NCBI GenBank assembly: GCA_964030475.1 | Contig: CAXIPT010000070.1 | Location: 33,874 to 97,873, forward strand | Length of the DNA stretch: 64,000 bases | Reading direction: 5' to 3' | From: Tethya wilhelma | Lineage: Eukaryota > Porifera > Demospongiae > Tethyida > Tethyidae | In this document: in pieces, positions 11,226 through 23,273 of the stretch | Layout: each line of letters begins with the position of its first letter | Position numbering within the stretch: the stretch's first letter is position 1 | Position numbers and translations under genes: made by a program | Notes under the pieces: generated by a model | What the model was told of the DNA's origin: nothing | Databases searched by the model: none | Seen by the model: only the letters and a program-made list of their open reading frames with translations

Positions 11226-14067
11226 TTTGCATGTAGTGAGTACCTATCGTACAGTGACAATGATAGTGAACTTGAGGAATTGCAAAGTTTTCTTGGCTCA
11301 AACATCCCTGTGTATGGATCTCCACGTGTCGGCTACACTGCAAATGAGCTTGTGGATATGATACACAAGGAGGATCCAAAGAAGATGTGCACAGAGAAAC
11401 GGACAGGTGTACGAACATTTGCTTCATTTCTTATTGATCTGAAGTCTGTAAACCACAAAGATCTGGCAGCCGATGACAATGGTGCGTGGGTGACTTCAAG
11501 TCCTCGTCGGATGTATGAGGTGAAGTGGCAACATGGCACTGTACAGTCTTTACAGCATATTCGGAGGGTGACAAGTGAAATGGACAAAAGTGATATCATT
11601 ACAATCTTTCGGCAGTATGGAACTCATCAGGCAACTCCTGAGTTCAGGCGCATCATTACCACAATTCTTGACAGTAAGGGTGTATTGAAGTCTAAAGCAG
11701 TAGTTCAATACCTGTTCCTGAATGGCAAGAAGGTTCCAGTCCATGTCAAGTGCCATGGCAATTCTAAGCGTAAACAATGGCCTTTTTACCGCACTCAGCC
11801 AAGTACTCTTCGAGCAATTAGGGAGAAATGCAAAATTGAATCCCCTAGTGTAGCCTATAGTAAAGTGTTTGAAGCTGCAGGAGGAATAGAGCATTGTAAG
11901 TCAATGTCTGAAGAGCCTCGTAACAAGTTTCAGGTGTACAATGCTTGTAAGAGTGTAAAGTCAGAGACTGTTCCAGAGAAAGATGAGATATTTGATCTTC
12001 TGTCACTTCTTAAACAGCATCAATCAATGGGAGATAGTGGGTTCCTTAAAGAGGTACAGATTGGCAGTACACCATGTGCTGTTCTGACAACCAAACGTCA
12101 ACTGGAAAACATCGTAATGTACTGTTGCCAGCCCAATCGCTTCTCTGTATTTGGAATTGATGCAACGTTTGAGCTTGGAGATTTCTACGTCACCCTCACC
12201 ACATACAGAAACCCTTCACTACGTAACTGTCAAACAAACAGTGAACCTGTTTTTCTTGGTCCAACGTTTATTCACATGCAACGTCGGACTCAAGATTATC
12301 AAGCATTCTTTTCCAGCCTCCTGAAGTATGAACCCCGATTGTGTGACCTGAAGGCGTATGGTACAGATGGAGAAGCAGCTCTACCTGCGGCATTAGAATT
12401 GTGCTTCCCCAATGCAGTGAGTCTTAGGTGCTTCATCCACAAGAAGAAAAACATTGAAGAACACCTAAAGGGCTGTTCATCTGCTGTGAAGAAGGAAATA
12501 GTACGTGATGTATTTGGAAGCCAAGAAGGAGATGTTCTGAGCACTGGGCTGGTAGATTGTGACTCCGAACAAGCAAGCTTAGGTCGTCTTCAACAGAGGT
12601 GGGAAAAGCTTTCTCCTGGCTTTCACAAATGGTTTGTCTCCACTCAGGCAAGTGTTTTTCAATGTCACATGATCAGGCCAGTTCGCAAACTTGCTCAGCT
12701 TGGATCACCTCCACTCAAGTTCACTAACAATCCCAACGAAAGTGCTAATAGTACTGTGAAACACTGGACTGGGTTGAAGAGAAATTCTTGGCCATCATTC
12801 GTGCAGAAACTACACAGGTTTGTTGAATACCAATTATTTGAGGCTGATATGGCTTTGTATGGGGCAGGTGAATACGCTCTATCTCCTGAACTATCACACC
12901 ATCAAGTAGATGGCATTGAATGGCACCGAATGTCGCAAGCACAAAGAAAGACACTCATGAAAGATATATGGAATAGCATGTCGGTGGCTCAGAGTACCCC
13001 ACGCACCCAGATCAGCAAGCTTTCTGTACCTGCTAGAGGCATACATCTTTCAACCATTTCACCCTCAACTCTATCAAGTATATGGGTGAAAGCTGAACGG
13101 CTCCTAAGTACACCAGGAGCTATAACTCCAGCCCCTGGGAATGTTAATGCTAGGATGGTTGCTAGTGATTCATCTGCTCGGCCTCACTTTGTGCAAAAGA
13201 CAACAGGGAGCAAATTTATCTGTGATGACAACTGCCCAATGTGTAAACTGTGCTCCCACACAGTTGCTGTTGCGGAGAGCCTTAAGAGTCTTAAAGAATT
13301 TGTTGATACTCTTCACAAGTTGAAACCAGAGTGCAATTTGACCAAGTTGATAACCACATCTACTGACAGGCGCAAAGCTGATACCAAGTCAGGTGCTCCT
13401 AAAAGACGAAGATCTAGCTTACACCAAGTTCCAATTACATCGTTCAGAAGTCGTATAGATGATGTTTGCTCTGCCAATCCTGGACAGTCTTCAAGAGCAG
13501 AAACTGGCCATGAACAGTCATCAGCCTTTGAGGCAAACTCAAGCTACGTTGGTGAAGATGTCACTGTGGGATGCTCCTCTCAAACTTACAACTATCCTCC
13601 ATATAGCAGAAATGACTATCTCCATCTCCATGGTATCCTTACCAATCTACTAGTACCCCTTCTGAGCCATATGGGATGTACAACTATACCTATCCATATG
13701 GCAGTCCATATGGATCGCCTTTCCAGCCTGAGTTTAGCGAGTCAAAACCTTTCGTTGTGAAGCTTTTGAACAATCGAATTAAGAAATGCAGAGGTTGTAA
13801 CACAGAGTTCTCTAGAAAGGTCGATGGGTCTCCCCCAGATCCTCCCTTGAATATAGTGATTTGTCATGAAGAAAGGCGTCCATTTAGAGACTCGACAAAT
13901 GTGACGAGACTCAGTCGCCCTCAAAATGTGTATTATCATGCACATCTCTCTTTTATTCGTGCAACAACCCTCATTTCTAACCTGATCTTCTCTATATACC
14001 ACCTGACTCAGAGCTCTCTGATGCTCATAAGAAGTATTTATGTGAGCACCTTGGGTGTGAGTGTTGA
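10696..14067 (+). pseudogene. MULE-type transposase with SWIM zinc finger (degenerate)
   Basis: Exons: 10696-10704, 10798-10919, 11004-11110 and 11237 onward. A cut-and-paste transposase acting on the terminal repeats around it. MULE core: first Asp in GIDATF (about 12160), second Asp in YGTDGEAAL (about 12367), then LRCFIHKKKN with the C-x2-H pair (12429-12440). A SWIM-like cluster C-x4-C-x2-C-x2-C-x-H lies at about 13221-13260, followed by a basic patch (APKRRRSS). Damage: a 10-base deletion in exon 3 near 11076 relative to copy A, a frameshift near 13610, and another between about 13930 and 14010. With these shifts the C-terminal cysteine/histidine domain (KKCRGC, then CHEERRPF, then YYHAH) can be followed to a TGA at 14065. 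The main exon stays open for over 800 codons, so the damage is recent. Confidence 0.85.
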
Positions 14068-14291
14068 TGTCACCTTTTCTTATATCACTAGACATAATAT
14101 GCATTAAACTTGTATAGCTTATTATCATGTGGGTGTGACTGTTGATGTCACCTTTCCTTGTATGATTATATCATTTGACATGTATCGCTTTAAAATTGTT
14201 TTTGGATCACTTATCATGTGAGTTAATGTTATCAGCTCCAATTCATTCTGAGATTTCATAGTTATTTCATTCATGGCCAAACTCAATTGTT

Positions 14292-14379
14292 GCTCACGTA
14301 TTGTGCATGCTCAGATGGGCGTGTCCAGTTTCGTTTCGTTTCGTTTCTGGTTTTTTGGTTTCTTGGTTTACTAATACCC
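14292..14379 (-). repeat. MULE right terminal inverted repeat
   Basis: The reverse complement starts gggtattagtaaaccaagaa and continues through the gaaac run to gcatgcacaatacgtgagc, matching the left ends of copies A and B. It carries a short extra A-run relative to the left repeat. Confidence 0.8.
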
Positions 14380-15147
14380 ATTTTTTTTCACCTTAAGATA
14401 ATGTTCCAAGTGTTGAAAAAAGTAACTATTAGCTAAAGTGTTTCTTTTGTGCTAAAAAATCTTTTCAAGACAAAATAAACGTTTTTTGTCAAAAATTTAC
14501 TTTTTAGCCACAGAAAATTTTCTAAGTCGATAGTCAGTCAAAAACACTAAGTTATTTATTTGTACAGTTTTAAACTTTGTTTATCACAATATTTTTCATT
14601 TCAAGAGAATGTTCCAAGTTTTGAGAAAAGTAACTGTTCCAAGTGTTGAAAAAAGTAACTATTCACAAAAGTGTTTCTTTTGTGCTTAAAAAATCTTTTC
14701 AAGAAATAATAAACGTTATTTGTCAAAAGTGTATTTTTTAGTGACAGAAAATTATCTAAGTTGATAATCAGATTTTTTGGTCACAGAAAATTTTCTAAGT
14801 CGATAGTCAGTCAAAAACACTAAGTTATTTATTTATACAGTTTTAAACTTTGTTTATCACAATATTTTTCATTTCAAGAGAATGTTCCAGGTTTTGAGAA
14901 AAGTAACTGTTCCAAGTGTTGAAAAAAGTAACTATTCACAAAAGTGTTTCTTTTGTGCTAAAAATCTTTTCAAGAAATAATAAACGTTTTTTGTCAAAAG
15001 TGTATTTTTTAGTCACAGAAAATTATCTAAGTTGATAATTGACAATGTTCTTTATCTATACTGTGAGAAAACTTTGTTTATCACAAACAATGTTTTTCAC
15101 CTCAAGATAATGTTCCAAATGTTGAAAAATTAACTATTCACAAAAGA
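14380..15147 (+). repeat. 213-bp satellite, subfamily A, direct block
   Basis: About three and a half units. A segment near 14515-14660 is repeated at 14770-14920, including a doubled aagtaactgttccaagtg phrase, which points to unequal exchange. No gene. Confidence 0.85.
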
Positions 15148-15659
15148 TTAGGAAGGGCTTTTTATATGATGCAGCTAAGCAGCAATCAAGCTTACTATAC
15201 CCCAAGTCTTGTTGCTTAGTGAAGCTTTTGCTGGTAAAAGAAAGCCTAACATACAGGAGGGTCAAATACGCTTTCCTGCTAGTCAGCAATGCTTATAAAA
15301 GCGATGCTATGGCTAAATAGCCTAACTATACCTGCAACTACGTAGTAAGTTTCAAGCTTATCTCCCGAAGAGTTGTAAAAAAAACGTCAATCTGAAGTCG
15401 ACCATCGTGATCGCAAAAATCGTGACCGTTAGTCTCCAACGACGAGTAGCACCACACCTTACAAGCAGTTCTAAGTCTGTTTGGATATTTTAGTAGAGTC
15501 ATCCCTTACCTATTTGTACATAAAGTTTAAAGTTCAGGGCTAATATTTTAGCTTACAAAATAATCGCTAGTGGTGCCTTAACGCGATGTTGCGTCAACTG
15601 CAGTTTGAAGCACCCATGCGGATGATGCGATTTAGAATCAACCACAGGTAATCAGTTAA
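15148..15659 (+). mobile_element. Non-autonomous repeat (MITE-like), copy 2, with piggyBac-like end
   Basis: The first 330 bases match copy 1 at 3367-3731. The copy then continues to 15659, where the minus strand reads TTAACTGATTACCTGTGG, close to the piggyBac terminus at 1899 and 3732. This suggests a non-autonomous relative using TTAA sites. No coding potential. Confidence 0.6.
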
Positions 15660-15770
15660 ACGACCCTAACGTAAAACTAGAGGCATAGATCAACACGTTG
15701 CAAGTTGAAGCGTTCAAATCCAACCTAGCGTTATTAAGTTTGAAGTGACTGAAGTTTGATAATCTATAGA

Positions 15771-17477
15771 ATGACAGCAAAAGAAGTGCAGAGAACACTA
15801 ACTCCTGCTGAAGCTGACCATTCCGAGCCTTTTGATAAGCACACTGTGTCTCAGCTACGTTGGTGGCTGTTGTGTAGAGGTATCAATGTGCCAAGGTCTT
15901 GGAGAAAGCAGCAAGTAATAGACAGGTACGCTTGCAATATTTATTATAGAGTGTGTCTAGTTACATACACTACAAGTATGAGCTATAGTTGTATACTTCT
16001 GTGCACCCTACCTGTTTATAGAATACAGCAAGTCAAACATGATGTCATCCCTGCGGTTGATGTGGATGGATCATATGTATACAAGAAATACATCTCTCTT
16101 GCTGAAGCTGGACAACAAGTTGCTCGACCAGGGCCACCGTCTCCTCCTCTTACAGAATGGAAACTGGTCTCTGAAGCCACATGTAAAGACGTTGGTATTC
16201 ATATTCCTCTTGTGACGTCAGGTAAACATTTAAATATCTCACTTCAGTTACGCTAATATTTGTTTACGTGCTGATTTTTTTCCCCTTCATTTTATATTCC
16301 TACTGTAAGTTTGGTATATGTGACCTGTCAAGGGAAAACGTGCCGGTTAGGAAATTATTGTTTTTGGAGTAAAATGCAGTTTTAGTTTAATTCGCGTTTT
16401 TGCGCGATTTTTTTTTTCTTGCACGGATGTGCTGCGCTACATCTCAGCATGCTCCACGCAAAATTTGAGGGGTGGAGCTGCTTTTGTTGCAGAGATATAG
16501 ACAGCAATGTCAGCCTCGTTCATTTCTACTTAGTTGCTAACACGGAGGACAGTTGCTACGCTGTGCAACAAACCGTAGCGAATATTTATGAGCAGGGCAG
16601 CTGCCACTAAAAATGATTTTTTTATTTGGTGTTCTTATAAACTTATAAGCTGACTAATCTCAAAATTTTGCTACAGCACATGGACAGAAAGGTAAGCTAA
16701 AGCTTTATATGTGCTTGTCTAATACAAGCGCTTTCATACAGTAGCTTTCTACTCGTGGATATTGCCTCTCCCTGTACGGTGATCGCGTACAGGTTATTTT
16801 GAGGCTTATATTAGTTCTTGGAACTTACTGTACCTAGAATCTATCTCTCTACTAGCAAGCGCTTACCTCCTTGAGTGGATTAGCTGTCTCCTGGGTCTTT
16901 CCTAGCTACTCGCTTCTCACTAAATAATTTTAGTCCCCACGTGGCTGGCTGTGGTAATATTCAGCATGTACTGTACATGATCTAATTATGATACGGAGAG
17001 TATACGGACCGCCCATAGTTTACCTAGCAACAACTTTACAACCGTTTTTCTAGGAAGCCACGAGTGGAGGCAGGGCTGCTTGCAAGAGCTGTATCTGGAA
17101 AACTACTTGAGCTATGCGCATCAAATTTTGATATGCGCTTCCTGGGAAGGCCTAGATATACATGGAATAGCTAACTTAAAATTCGCAGACTTTCCTAACC
17201 GGCACGTTTTCCCTTGACAGGTCACATATATTTACTTTGCTGGACATTTGGGCCATTATGGTGACCAGGGTGCTTTTAGGGCACTTGCGCGAGGATACAC
17301 TCATTGGACTTCTGGGAGATTACAACAAATGGAAGTGAATTTGTCACACCCAGCTTACAGTCATGTTCGCCGTCAGATGAAGCCTTCTATGAAGCATTGT
17401 TTGTACACTGTACATGCTTTGAAATGAGAAGGAGAACTAGCAACCATTTGCTCAGCTACTTGTGAATGTACTGCAGG
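15771..17477 (+). pseudogene. SAP-SWIM protein remnant, split by a MITE
   Basis: Exon 1 (15771-15925) has a SAP-like DNA-binding helix pair: TVSQLRWWLLCRGI, then SWRKQQVIDRY. Exon 2 (16022-16221) follows in phase and includes an EWKLVSEATC segment. Exon 3 starts near 16310, is interrupted by the MITE at 16319-17226, and resumes as YFAGHLGHYGDQGAFRALAR. It ends with EGELATICSATCECTAG, whose C-x-C is the first half of a SWIM zinc finger. One in-frame TGA (17425) breaks it. SAP plus SWIM together resemble large invertebrate transposon-associated proteins that often carry a YqaJ-type nuclease domain; that domain is not present here, so the assignment is tentative. No C-terminal exons were found after the donor at 17478. 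Confidence 0.65.
16319..17226 (+). mobile_element. MITE family I, copy 1 (908 bp)
   Basis: The ends are perfect inverted repeats of about 36 bp: TGTGACCTGTCAAGGGAAAA on the left and its complement on the right, continuing through cgtgccggttaggaaa. The flanking bases are TATA on each side. Removing the element and one TATA leaves an open frame through the SAP-SWIM exon. No coding capacity. Further copies: 32323-33235 (inverted) and 59035-59668 (truncated). Confidence 0.85.
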
Positions 17478-17985
17478 GTATGTTCATCATTTTAAACATC
17501 ACACACATGTACACTCTCTCACACACACACAATCATTGAATTTAATCAAAATTTTTGTACTTACATGCATGTGACCTATTGTCACACATGTTTGTTTACT
17601 AGTATTTCCTATGATGGGTAAATGAAACCAAATACATGATTGTTTTGAACTTTTCATGCACTTTGGTCATTTCTATGCGTGATCATTCTATTTAATACCC
17701 ACCTGCTAATGTTACACTCAAGTTTATAAGTACTAACTTGCTTTTTTTCTTCTTCTTGAGTTATCTCTTGGCTTTCTTCTTTTGCAGTACTTGGAAGAAA
17801 TTTTTAGCGAGGCTTCTTTATAGGTAATTACTTGCTTGTTGTCTTCTTCTTGAGTTAGCTTTTGGCTTTTTTCTTTGTTTGCAGAACTTGGAAAAAATTT
17901 TTAAGGGGCACTTCATCAGTATGCAAATATTCTACTACAAACTCGTTTCACTACAATGTGCAACATGAATAATTATGACACAGAG
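17478..17985 (+). repeat. Dispersed repeat segment, copy 1 (continues at 19068)
   Basis: From about 17510 this matches 22724-23212 closely, including a short CA run and cctatgatgggtaaatgaaa. An internal tandem duplication of about 85 bp around 17740-17910 repeats a gcag-acttgg-type splice-site-like stretch. It begins as the intron after the SWIM exon. No coding seen. Confidence 0.65.
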
Positions 17986-17991
17986 AGTATA

Positions 17992-19063
17992 TGTGACCCA
18001 ATTTTGGAAAACCGACCAGATGTAGTAAAACTTTATTTGTAGTAATCGGCGATTGTAGTGTAATTCGCGACGCGCGCGCGAAAATTTTTTTTTTGCACCA
18101 ATGGGGAGGGGCACACCTCGGCGAGCTGCAGACGTGATTTTACGGGTGGGGCTGCTTCTATTGCTGAGATATAAGCGTTTGAATGCAGCTATGTCAGCCA
18201 TGGCTAGCTTCTCTCCCGTTAGTACACGGGATGCGTTGCCATGTTCATTGATTGATAAGTACATGATGCAGCTGCTGCTGTGCATCTCATTATAATCTTG
18301 CATATTTAATTTGCAACAAAAAACAATACATTGTTCATGAACTAAACACTTCTAGCAGAAAGAAATCTCTTCCAGATGATCAGAAGATGGCCCACAGTGT
18401 TGCAGAATCGCTGGGCTATGCCAGGAGCTGTTTATCTGTGCATAATAATGAATGATTGTATTGTACATTGTGTATAATAAATTTGCAATGAAATTTGTGG
18501 GGGAGAGAAGCTAAGCGCTTCTTATTATGGGCAATAAGTATTAGCTAAACTGTTTCCTACAGTTAGAATAGCTATAGATGCATGCATTAATATTGGGCGC
18601 TTATTTCTGCGCCATTTATAGCTTAGTTACTCTAGTTACAGCCCACCCGCTATATTATTCTACTTAGTAGACTTACTTACCTTGTTGTTGAATCCTCCTG
18701 GAAGGCTCCCTGGTCTTCTGTGTCTTTAAAAAGGCTCATAAAGTAAGTTTTAACTAGCCCTTCAACTAACTTCATGCATATTCTGATACTACACTAAAAT
18801 TGTACCACAAACATAAATTGTTTGTAACACGGATAGTATACGGAGTTTGTGTACTCGCGCTTAGCAACGTATTCGCTCACGATTTTAGCGAGTAAAATTG
18901 GAATGAACGGTCGGTATATTTGAGCTCATATCTCCAAAACTATAGCGCCTAGCCGCTTCAAATTTGGAAAATAGCTAGCTGATATGACGTAGATTACAAT
19001 GCAAGCGCTATCTCAAAATTCGCATATTACTACATCTGGTCGGTTTTCCAAAATTCGGTCACA
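17992..19063 (+). mobile_element. MITE family II, copy 1 (about 1.07 kb)
   Basis: Inverted ends read TGTGACCCAATTTTGGAAAA followed by accgaccagatgtagtaa, and the complement on the right. The matching unoccupied site is at 23205-23230 (cacagagtgattgtag), and GAG flanks the insertion on both sides. A second copy lies at 55314-57604. No coding capacity. Confidence 0.8.
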
Positions 19064-19271
19064 TATGGAGTGATTGTAGTACACCATAGCAACATATTCA
19101 TTGACATTTTTTGCATAGTAACTGTATTAAGCGATCGGTTTTTATAGGCTATATCTAACCTAGCCGAATCAAATTTTGTTTTCCGCATCTACATATGACA
19201 TAATTGCAAAAGAAACAATAATCGTGATTTTTACCGGCAAATACATCTGGTATGTTTTTCAAAATTGGGTC
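19064..19271 (+). repeat. Rest of the dispersed repeat segment, ending in a GGTCACATA terminus
   Basis: The first 75 bases continue the segment broken at 17985 and match 23213-23273. The end (ttttcaaaattgggtcacat) resembles the right end of MITE family II, so this may be the edge of a related larger element. No gene. Confidence 0.55.
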
Positions 19272-21033
19272 ACATATTTTGCCTTGAAAACATTTTCTAG
19301 CACAAAAAAACATTTTTTTTAAAATTTACTTTTTTCTGAACATTCTCTCAATGTAATAAACGTCAAGAATTGAAAAACAAAGTTTTCCACCGAACAGAAA
19401 AAGAACTTAGTCTTTTTGAGTGAATATAGACTTATAAAATTTTCTCAGATCAAAAAGAACACTTTGTGACAATTTAGTTTTTTTAAAACAGAACATTCTT
19501 TAGATGTAAAATAAATTTTTAGTGAAAAACAAAATTTTCTCATGGAAGAGAAAAAAAACTTTGTCTTTTTGAGTGACTGGACTTCGAAAAGTTTTTAAAA
19601 TCTAAAAGACACCGAAAAAAAAGGATTTGTTTTGCCTTTGTATTTATTAATCACAGAAAATTTTCTAAATCGATACTCAGTCAAAAAGACTAAGTTCTTT
19701 ATCTATGCAGTGAGAAAACTTTGCTTATCACAAACAATGCTTTTCACCTCACGATAATGTTCCAAGTGTTGAAGAAAGTAACTATTCATAAAAGTGTTTT
19801 TTTTCCTCTAAAAATGTTTCAAGGCAAAGTAAACATTTTTATGTAAAGTGTAATTTTTATCACAAATTATTTATGTTAATAGTCAGTCAAATAGACAATC
19901 TTTTTAACCTTAAAATAATGTTCCAAGTGTTGAAAAAAGTAACTATTCACACAAATGTATGTTTTGTGCAAAAAAATATTTTTAAGGCAAAATAAACGTT
20001 TTTTGTCAAAAGATTATTTTTCAGTCACAGAAAATTTTCTAAGTTGATAGTCAGTCAAAAAGACTAAGTTCTTTATCTTTACACTGAGAAAACTTTGTTT
20101 ATCACAAACAATGTTTTTCACCTCTAAATAATGTTCCAAGTGTTGAAAAAAGCAACTATTCACAAAAATGTTTCTATATAGTGCAAAAATATCTTCTTAC
20201 GGTAAAATGTACATTTTTTTGTTAAAAGTGTATTTTTTGTCACAGAAAATTTTCTAAGTCAATAGTCAGTCAAAAAGACTAAGTTCTTTATCTGAACTGT
20301 GAGAAAACTTTGTTTATCACAATGTTTTTCACCTCAAGATAATGTTCCAAGTGTTGAAAAAAGTAACAATTCACGTTTCTTTTGTGCTGAAAAATCTTTT
20401 CAATGCAAAATACACCTTTTTTTGTCAAAAGTTAATTTTTTGTCACAGAAAATTTTTTAAGTCAATAGTCAGTTAAAAAGACTAAGTTCTTTATCTATAC
20501 TGTGAGAAAACTTTGTTTATCACAAACAATGTTTTTTCACCTCCTGATAATATTCCAAGTGTTGAAAAAAGCAACTATTTACAAAAGTGTTTTTGTTTTG
20601 TGCTAAAAATCTCAACTCAAAATTAACGTTTTTTGTGAAAAGTGCTTATTTTTAGTCACAGAAAGTTTTCTGAGTCGATAATCAGTCAAAAGACTAAGTT
20701 GTTTATGTATACAGTGAGAAAACTTTACTTATCACAAACAATGTTTTTCACCTCAAGACAATGTTCCAAGTGTTCAAAAAAGTAACTATTCACAAAAGTG
20801 TTTCTTTTGTGCTAAAAAATCTTTTCAAGGTAAATAAAGATTTTTGTTAAAAGTGTATTTTTATGTTTCAGAAAAATTTTTAAGTCAATAGTCAGTCAAA
20901 AACACTAAGTTCTTTATCTGTACTGTGAAAATACTTTGTTTATCACAAACAATGTTTTTCACCTCAAGATAATGTTCCAAGTGTTGAAAAAAGCAACTAT
21001 TCAAAAAAGTTTCTTTTGTGCTAAAAAATCTTT
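19272..21033 (+). repeat. 213-bp satellite; inverted to about 19640, then subfamily A direct
   Basis: 19272-19640 contains degraded inverted units with many short A-runs. About six and a half direct subfamily A units follow. The block is broken at 21034 by a TTAA-flanked insertion. No gene. Confidence 0.8.
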
Positions 21034-21593
21034 TTAACACTTAGCAGACGATTATCACGAATACGTGACATAATTACAATTACGTACCACTTCCGGAAGA
21101 CGATTGTCACGTTTCCATGACGCGTATAATTATAAGACAAAGCTTAGCGTCTTAGGCTTTTTTGTCAGCTAGTTGAACAGAGTTACAAAAGCGATGCTAT
21201 GGTCATATAGTCTAGCTATTGCTGCAATAACATAGCAAGTACTAAGCCTCTACTAGCTAAGACCACGGAGAAAACGAGAAACTAAAACCGAAAATCGCGA
21301 TCGCGACTATTGCGACCATAACAGACTTATGAGCAAAAAACTAGCTAGCCTAACTGAATCCAAAAAGTGATGGTATAGCCTTATTGCCTAGCTATCCCTG
21401 CAGTATTATATAAAGTACTAACCGTGTGCTCTGTAGGACTCTGGAGAAAACAAGCTACTAAAAGCGATGGTCGTGATCGTGACCTTTGTCGCTTTATGAG
21501 CCTATAGCGCCACGCCTATTTCAAGGTTTAAGTTGGAAGTTCATATTTAAGTAGGGCAATACCTTACCTGTCTGCACAGCTAGTTCAAAGTTC

Positions 21594-21934
21594 NNNNNNN
21601 NNNNNNNNNNNNNNNNNNNNNNNNNNNNNNNNNNNNNNNNNNNNNNNNNNNNNNNNNNNNNNNNNNNNNNNNNNNNNNNNNNNNNNNNNNNNNNNNNNNN
21701 NNNNNNNNNNNNNNNNNNNNNNNNNNNNNNNNNNNNNNNNNNNNNNNNNNNNNNNNNNNNNNNNNNNNNNNNNNNNNNNNNNNNNNNNNNNNNNNNNNNN
21801 NNNNNNNNNNNNNNNNNNNNNNNNNNNNNNNNNNNNNNNNNNNNNNNNNNNNNNNNNNNNNNNNNNNNNNNNNNNNNNNNNNNNNNNNNNNNNNNNNNNN
21901 NNNNNNNNNNNNNNNNNNNNNNNNNNNNNNNNNN
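21594..21934. other. Assembly gap (341 N)
   Basis: Unknown bases. Nothing can be said about this stretch, and open frames drawn across it are meaningless. Confidence 0.99.
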
Positions 21935-22195
21935 TAATGAGACATAGGAATGGCCAAATCGTAAAAAAGAAAGCAAACAAGATTGAATGGCTGTATGAGT
22001 GTGTAAAGAATTATTCCTATGGGCAACATGAGGGACTCAACATGGTGAGAGAGTACTACATGCAGCCCACACAGGAATGATTCTGCACACACTCAAACAG
22101 CCATTCAATCTTGTTTGCTTTCTTTTTTACGATTTGGCCATTCCTATGTCTCATACATTTCCAATGTTTTTTTCACTTGTATAATAGTGTACTTG
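21935..22195. mobile_element. Foldback (palindromic) element, partly lost in the gap
   Basis: The arm taatgagacataggaatggc at 21935 continues for about 80 bases and reappears inverted at about 22075-22155, with a central loop near 22030-22070. The outer end carries acatttccaatg then a T-run and acttgt, the same terminus as at 60350, 62090-62362 and 63951. Confidence 0.75.
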
Positions 22196-22723
22196 TAGCT
22201 GATTCTTGTTAGTCTAACCTCATGGTCTATATACTGTCAATACGTTGTGCTGTTAACTATTGAACTGTTATACAGTGTACTCGTCGCTACGCTATTCCTA
22301 GCTAACTCCGCCAACAGTCAAGACTTGTGGTAAATAATTAAAAATTCAGTCCTGCTGTTCTTCAAAACGAGCGCTAATGGAGCGCTTCTTGTCTCTTTCT
22401 TGCTCTGACTATCTCTTTATCCTTCGTTGGCTCCTTGACTGTCTTCTCTAAGCTTTGTAAAACAACGCTAGCACTCGAGCGTTGAACTATTCATTGCCTT
22501 TTCCGGAAGTATACGGATTACGTAACTCATTCCATAGTTACGTATAAAAATTGCAAACTCTGCAATCTTTAGTATGGGCGCTCCACGTGTATAAGCACTC
22601 ATATCTCTGCAACTACAAGCGCCCAGGAGCTCAGAATCAATAGTTCAAAGGTTATACTAGGTGATAAAAAGAAAATCAATTTTGCGCATTATGCTTAGTT
22701 TTCTCAGAGAGGGTCACATATAC
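22196..22723. other. Non-coding stretch, probable MITE ending in GGTCACATA
   Basis: No credible reading frame. The segment ends in gagggtcacatat at about 22710-22722 and contains a catatctctgcaactacaag phrase akin to phrases inside MITE families I and II, so it is probably the right part of another element of that group. Confidence 0.45.
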
Positions 22724-23273
22724 ATCACACACATGTACACTCTCTCTCACACACACACACAATCATTGAATTTAATCAAAATTTTTGTGCTTACATGCAT
22801 CTGTCCTATTGTCACACATGTTTGTTTACTAGTATTTCCTATGATGGGTAAATGAAACCAAATACATGATTGTTTTGAACTTTTCATGCACTTTGGTCAT
22901 TTCTATGCGTGATCATTCTATTTAATACCCACCTGCTAACCTTACATTCAGTACTTACTTGCTTTTTGTCTTCTTCTTGAGTTATCTCTTGGCTTTCTTC
23001 TTCTTTTGCAGTACTTGAAAGAAATTTTTAGCGAGGCTTCTTTATAGGTAATTACTTGCTTGTTGTCTTCTTGAGTTAGCTTTTGGCTTTCTTCTTTCTT
23101 TGCAGGACTTAGAAAAGATTTTAAGGGGCGCTTCATCAGTATGCAAATATTCTACTATAAACTCGTTTCACTACAATGTGAAACATGAATAATTATGACA
23201 CAGAGTGATTGTAGTACACTATAGCAACATATTAATTGACATTTTTGCATAGTAACTGTATTGAGCGATCGGT
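22724..23273 (+). repeat. Dispersed repeat segment, copy 2 (uninterrupted)
   Basis: Matches 17510-17985 plus 19068-19140. This copy lacks the MITE family II insertion and so gives the empty site. It is cut off at 23274 by the inverted TTAA arm. Confidence 0.7.

Larger units (their letters stand above)
10535..14379 (+). mobile_element. Full-length MULE element, copy B (about 3.85 kb)
   Basis: Terminal inverted repeats of roughly 70-85 bp bound the element (10535-10606 and 14292-14379). They share aaaccaagaaaccagaaacg, a gaaac-repeat run, and ggacacgcccatctgagcat. The left end lacks about eight outer bases that are present at copy A. ATTTTTTT lies on both sides (10527-10534 and 14380-14387), fitting an 8-9 bp duplication of a satellite target, as expected for Mutator-like elements. 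Inside is one spliced transposase gene. Confidence 0.85.

Noticed and set aside
16419..16610. A 63-codon open frame, with relatives at 32942-33154 and 59334-59537
   Set aside because: It lies inside MITE family I and starts and ends differently in each copy.
18101..18295. A 64-codon open frame, repeated at 55423-55617
   Set aside because: It lies inside MITE family II. The two copies differ without preserving the protein, and the MITE has no coding role.
21521..22092. Long open frames across the N run
   Set aside because: They are made almost wholly of unknown bases.
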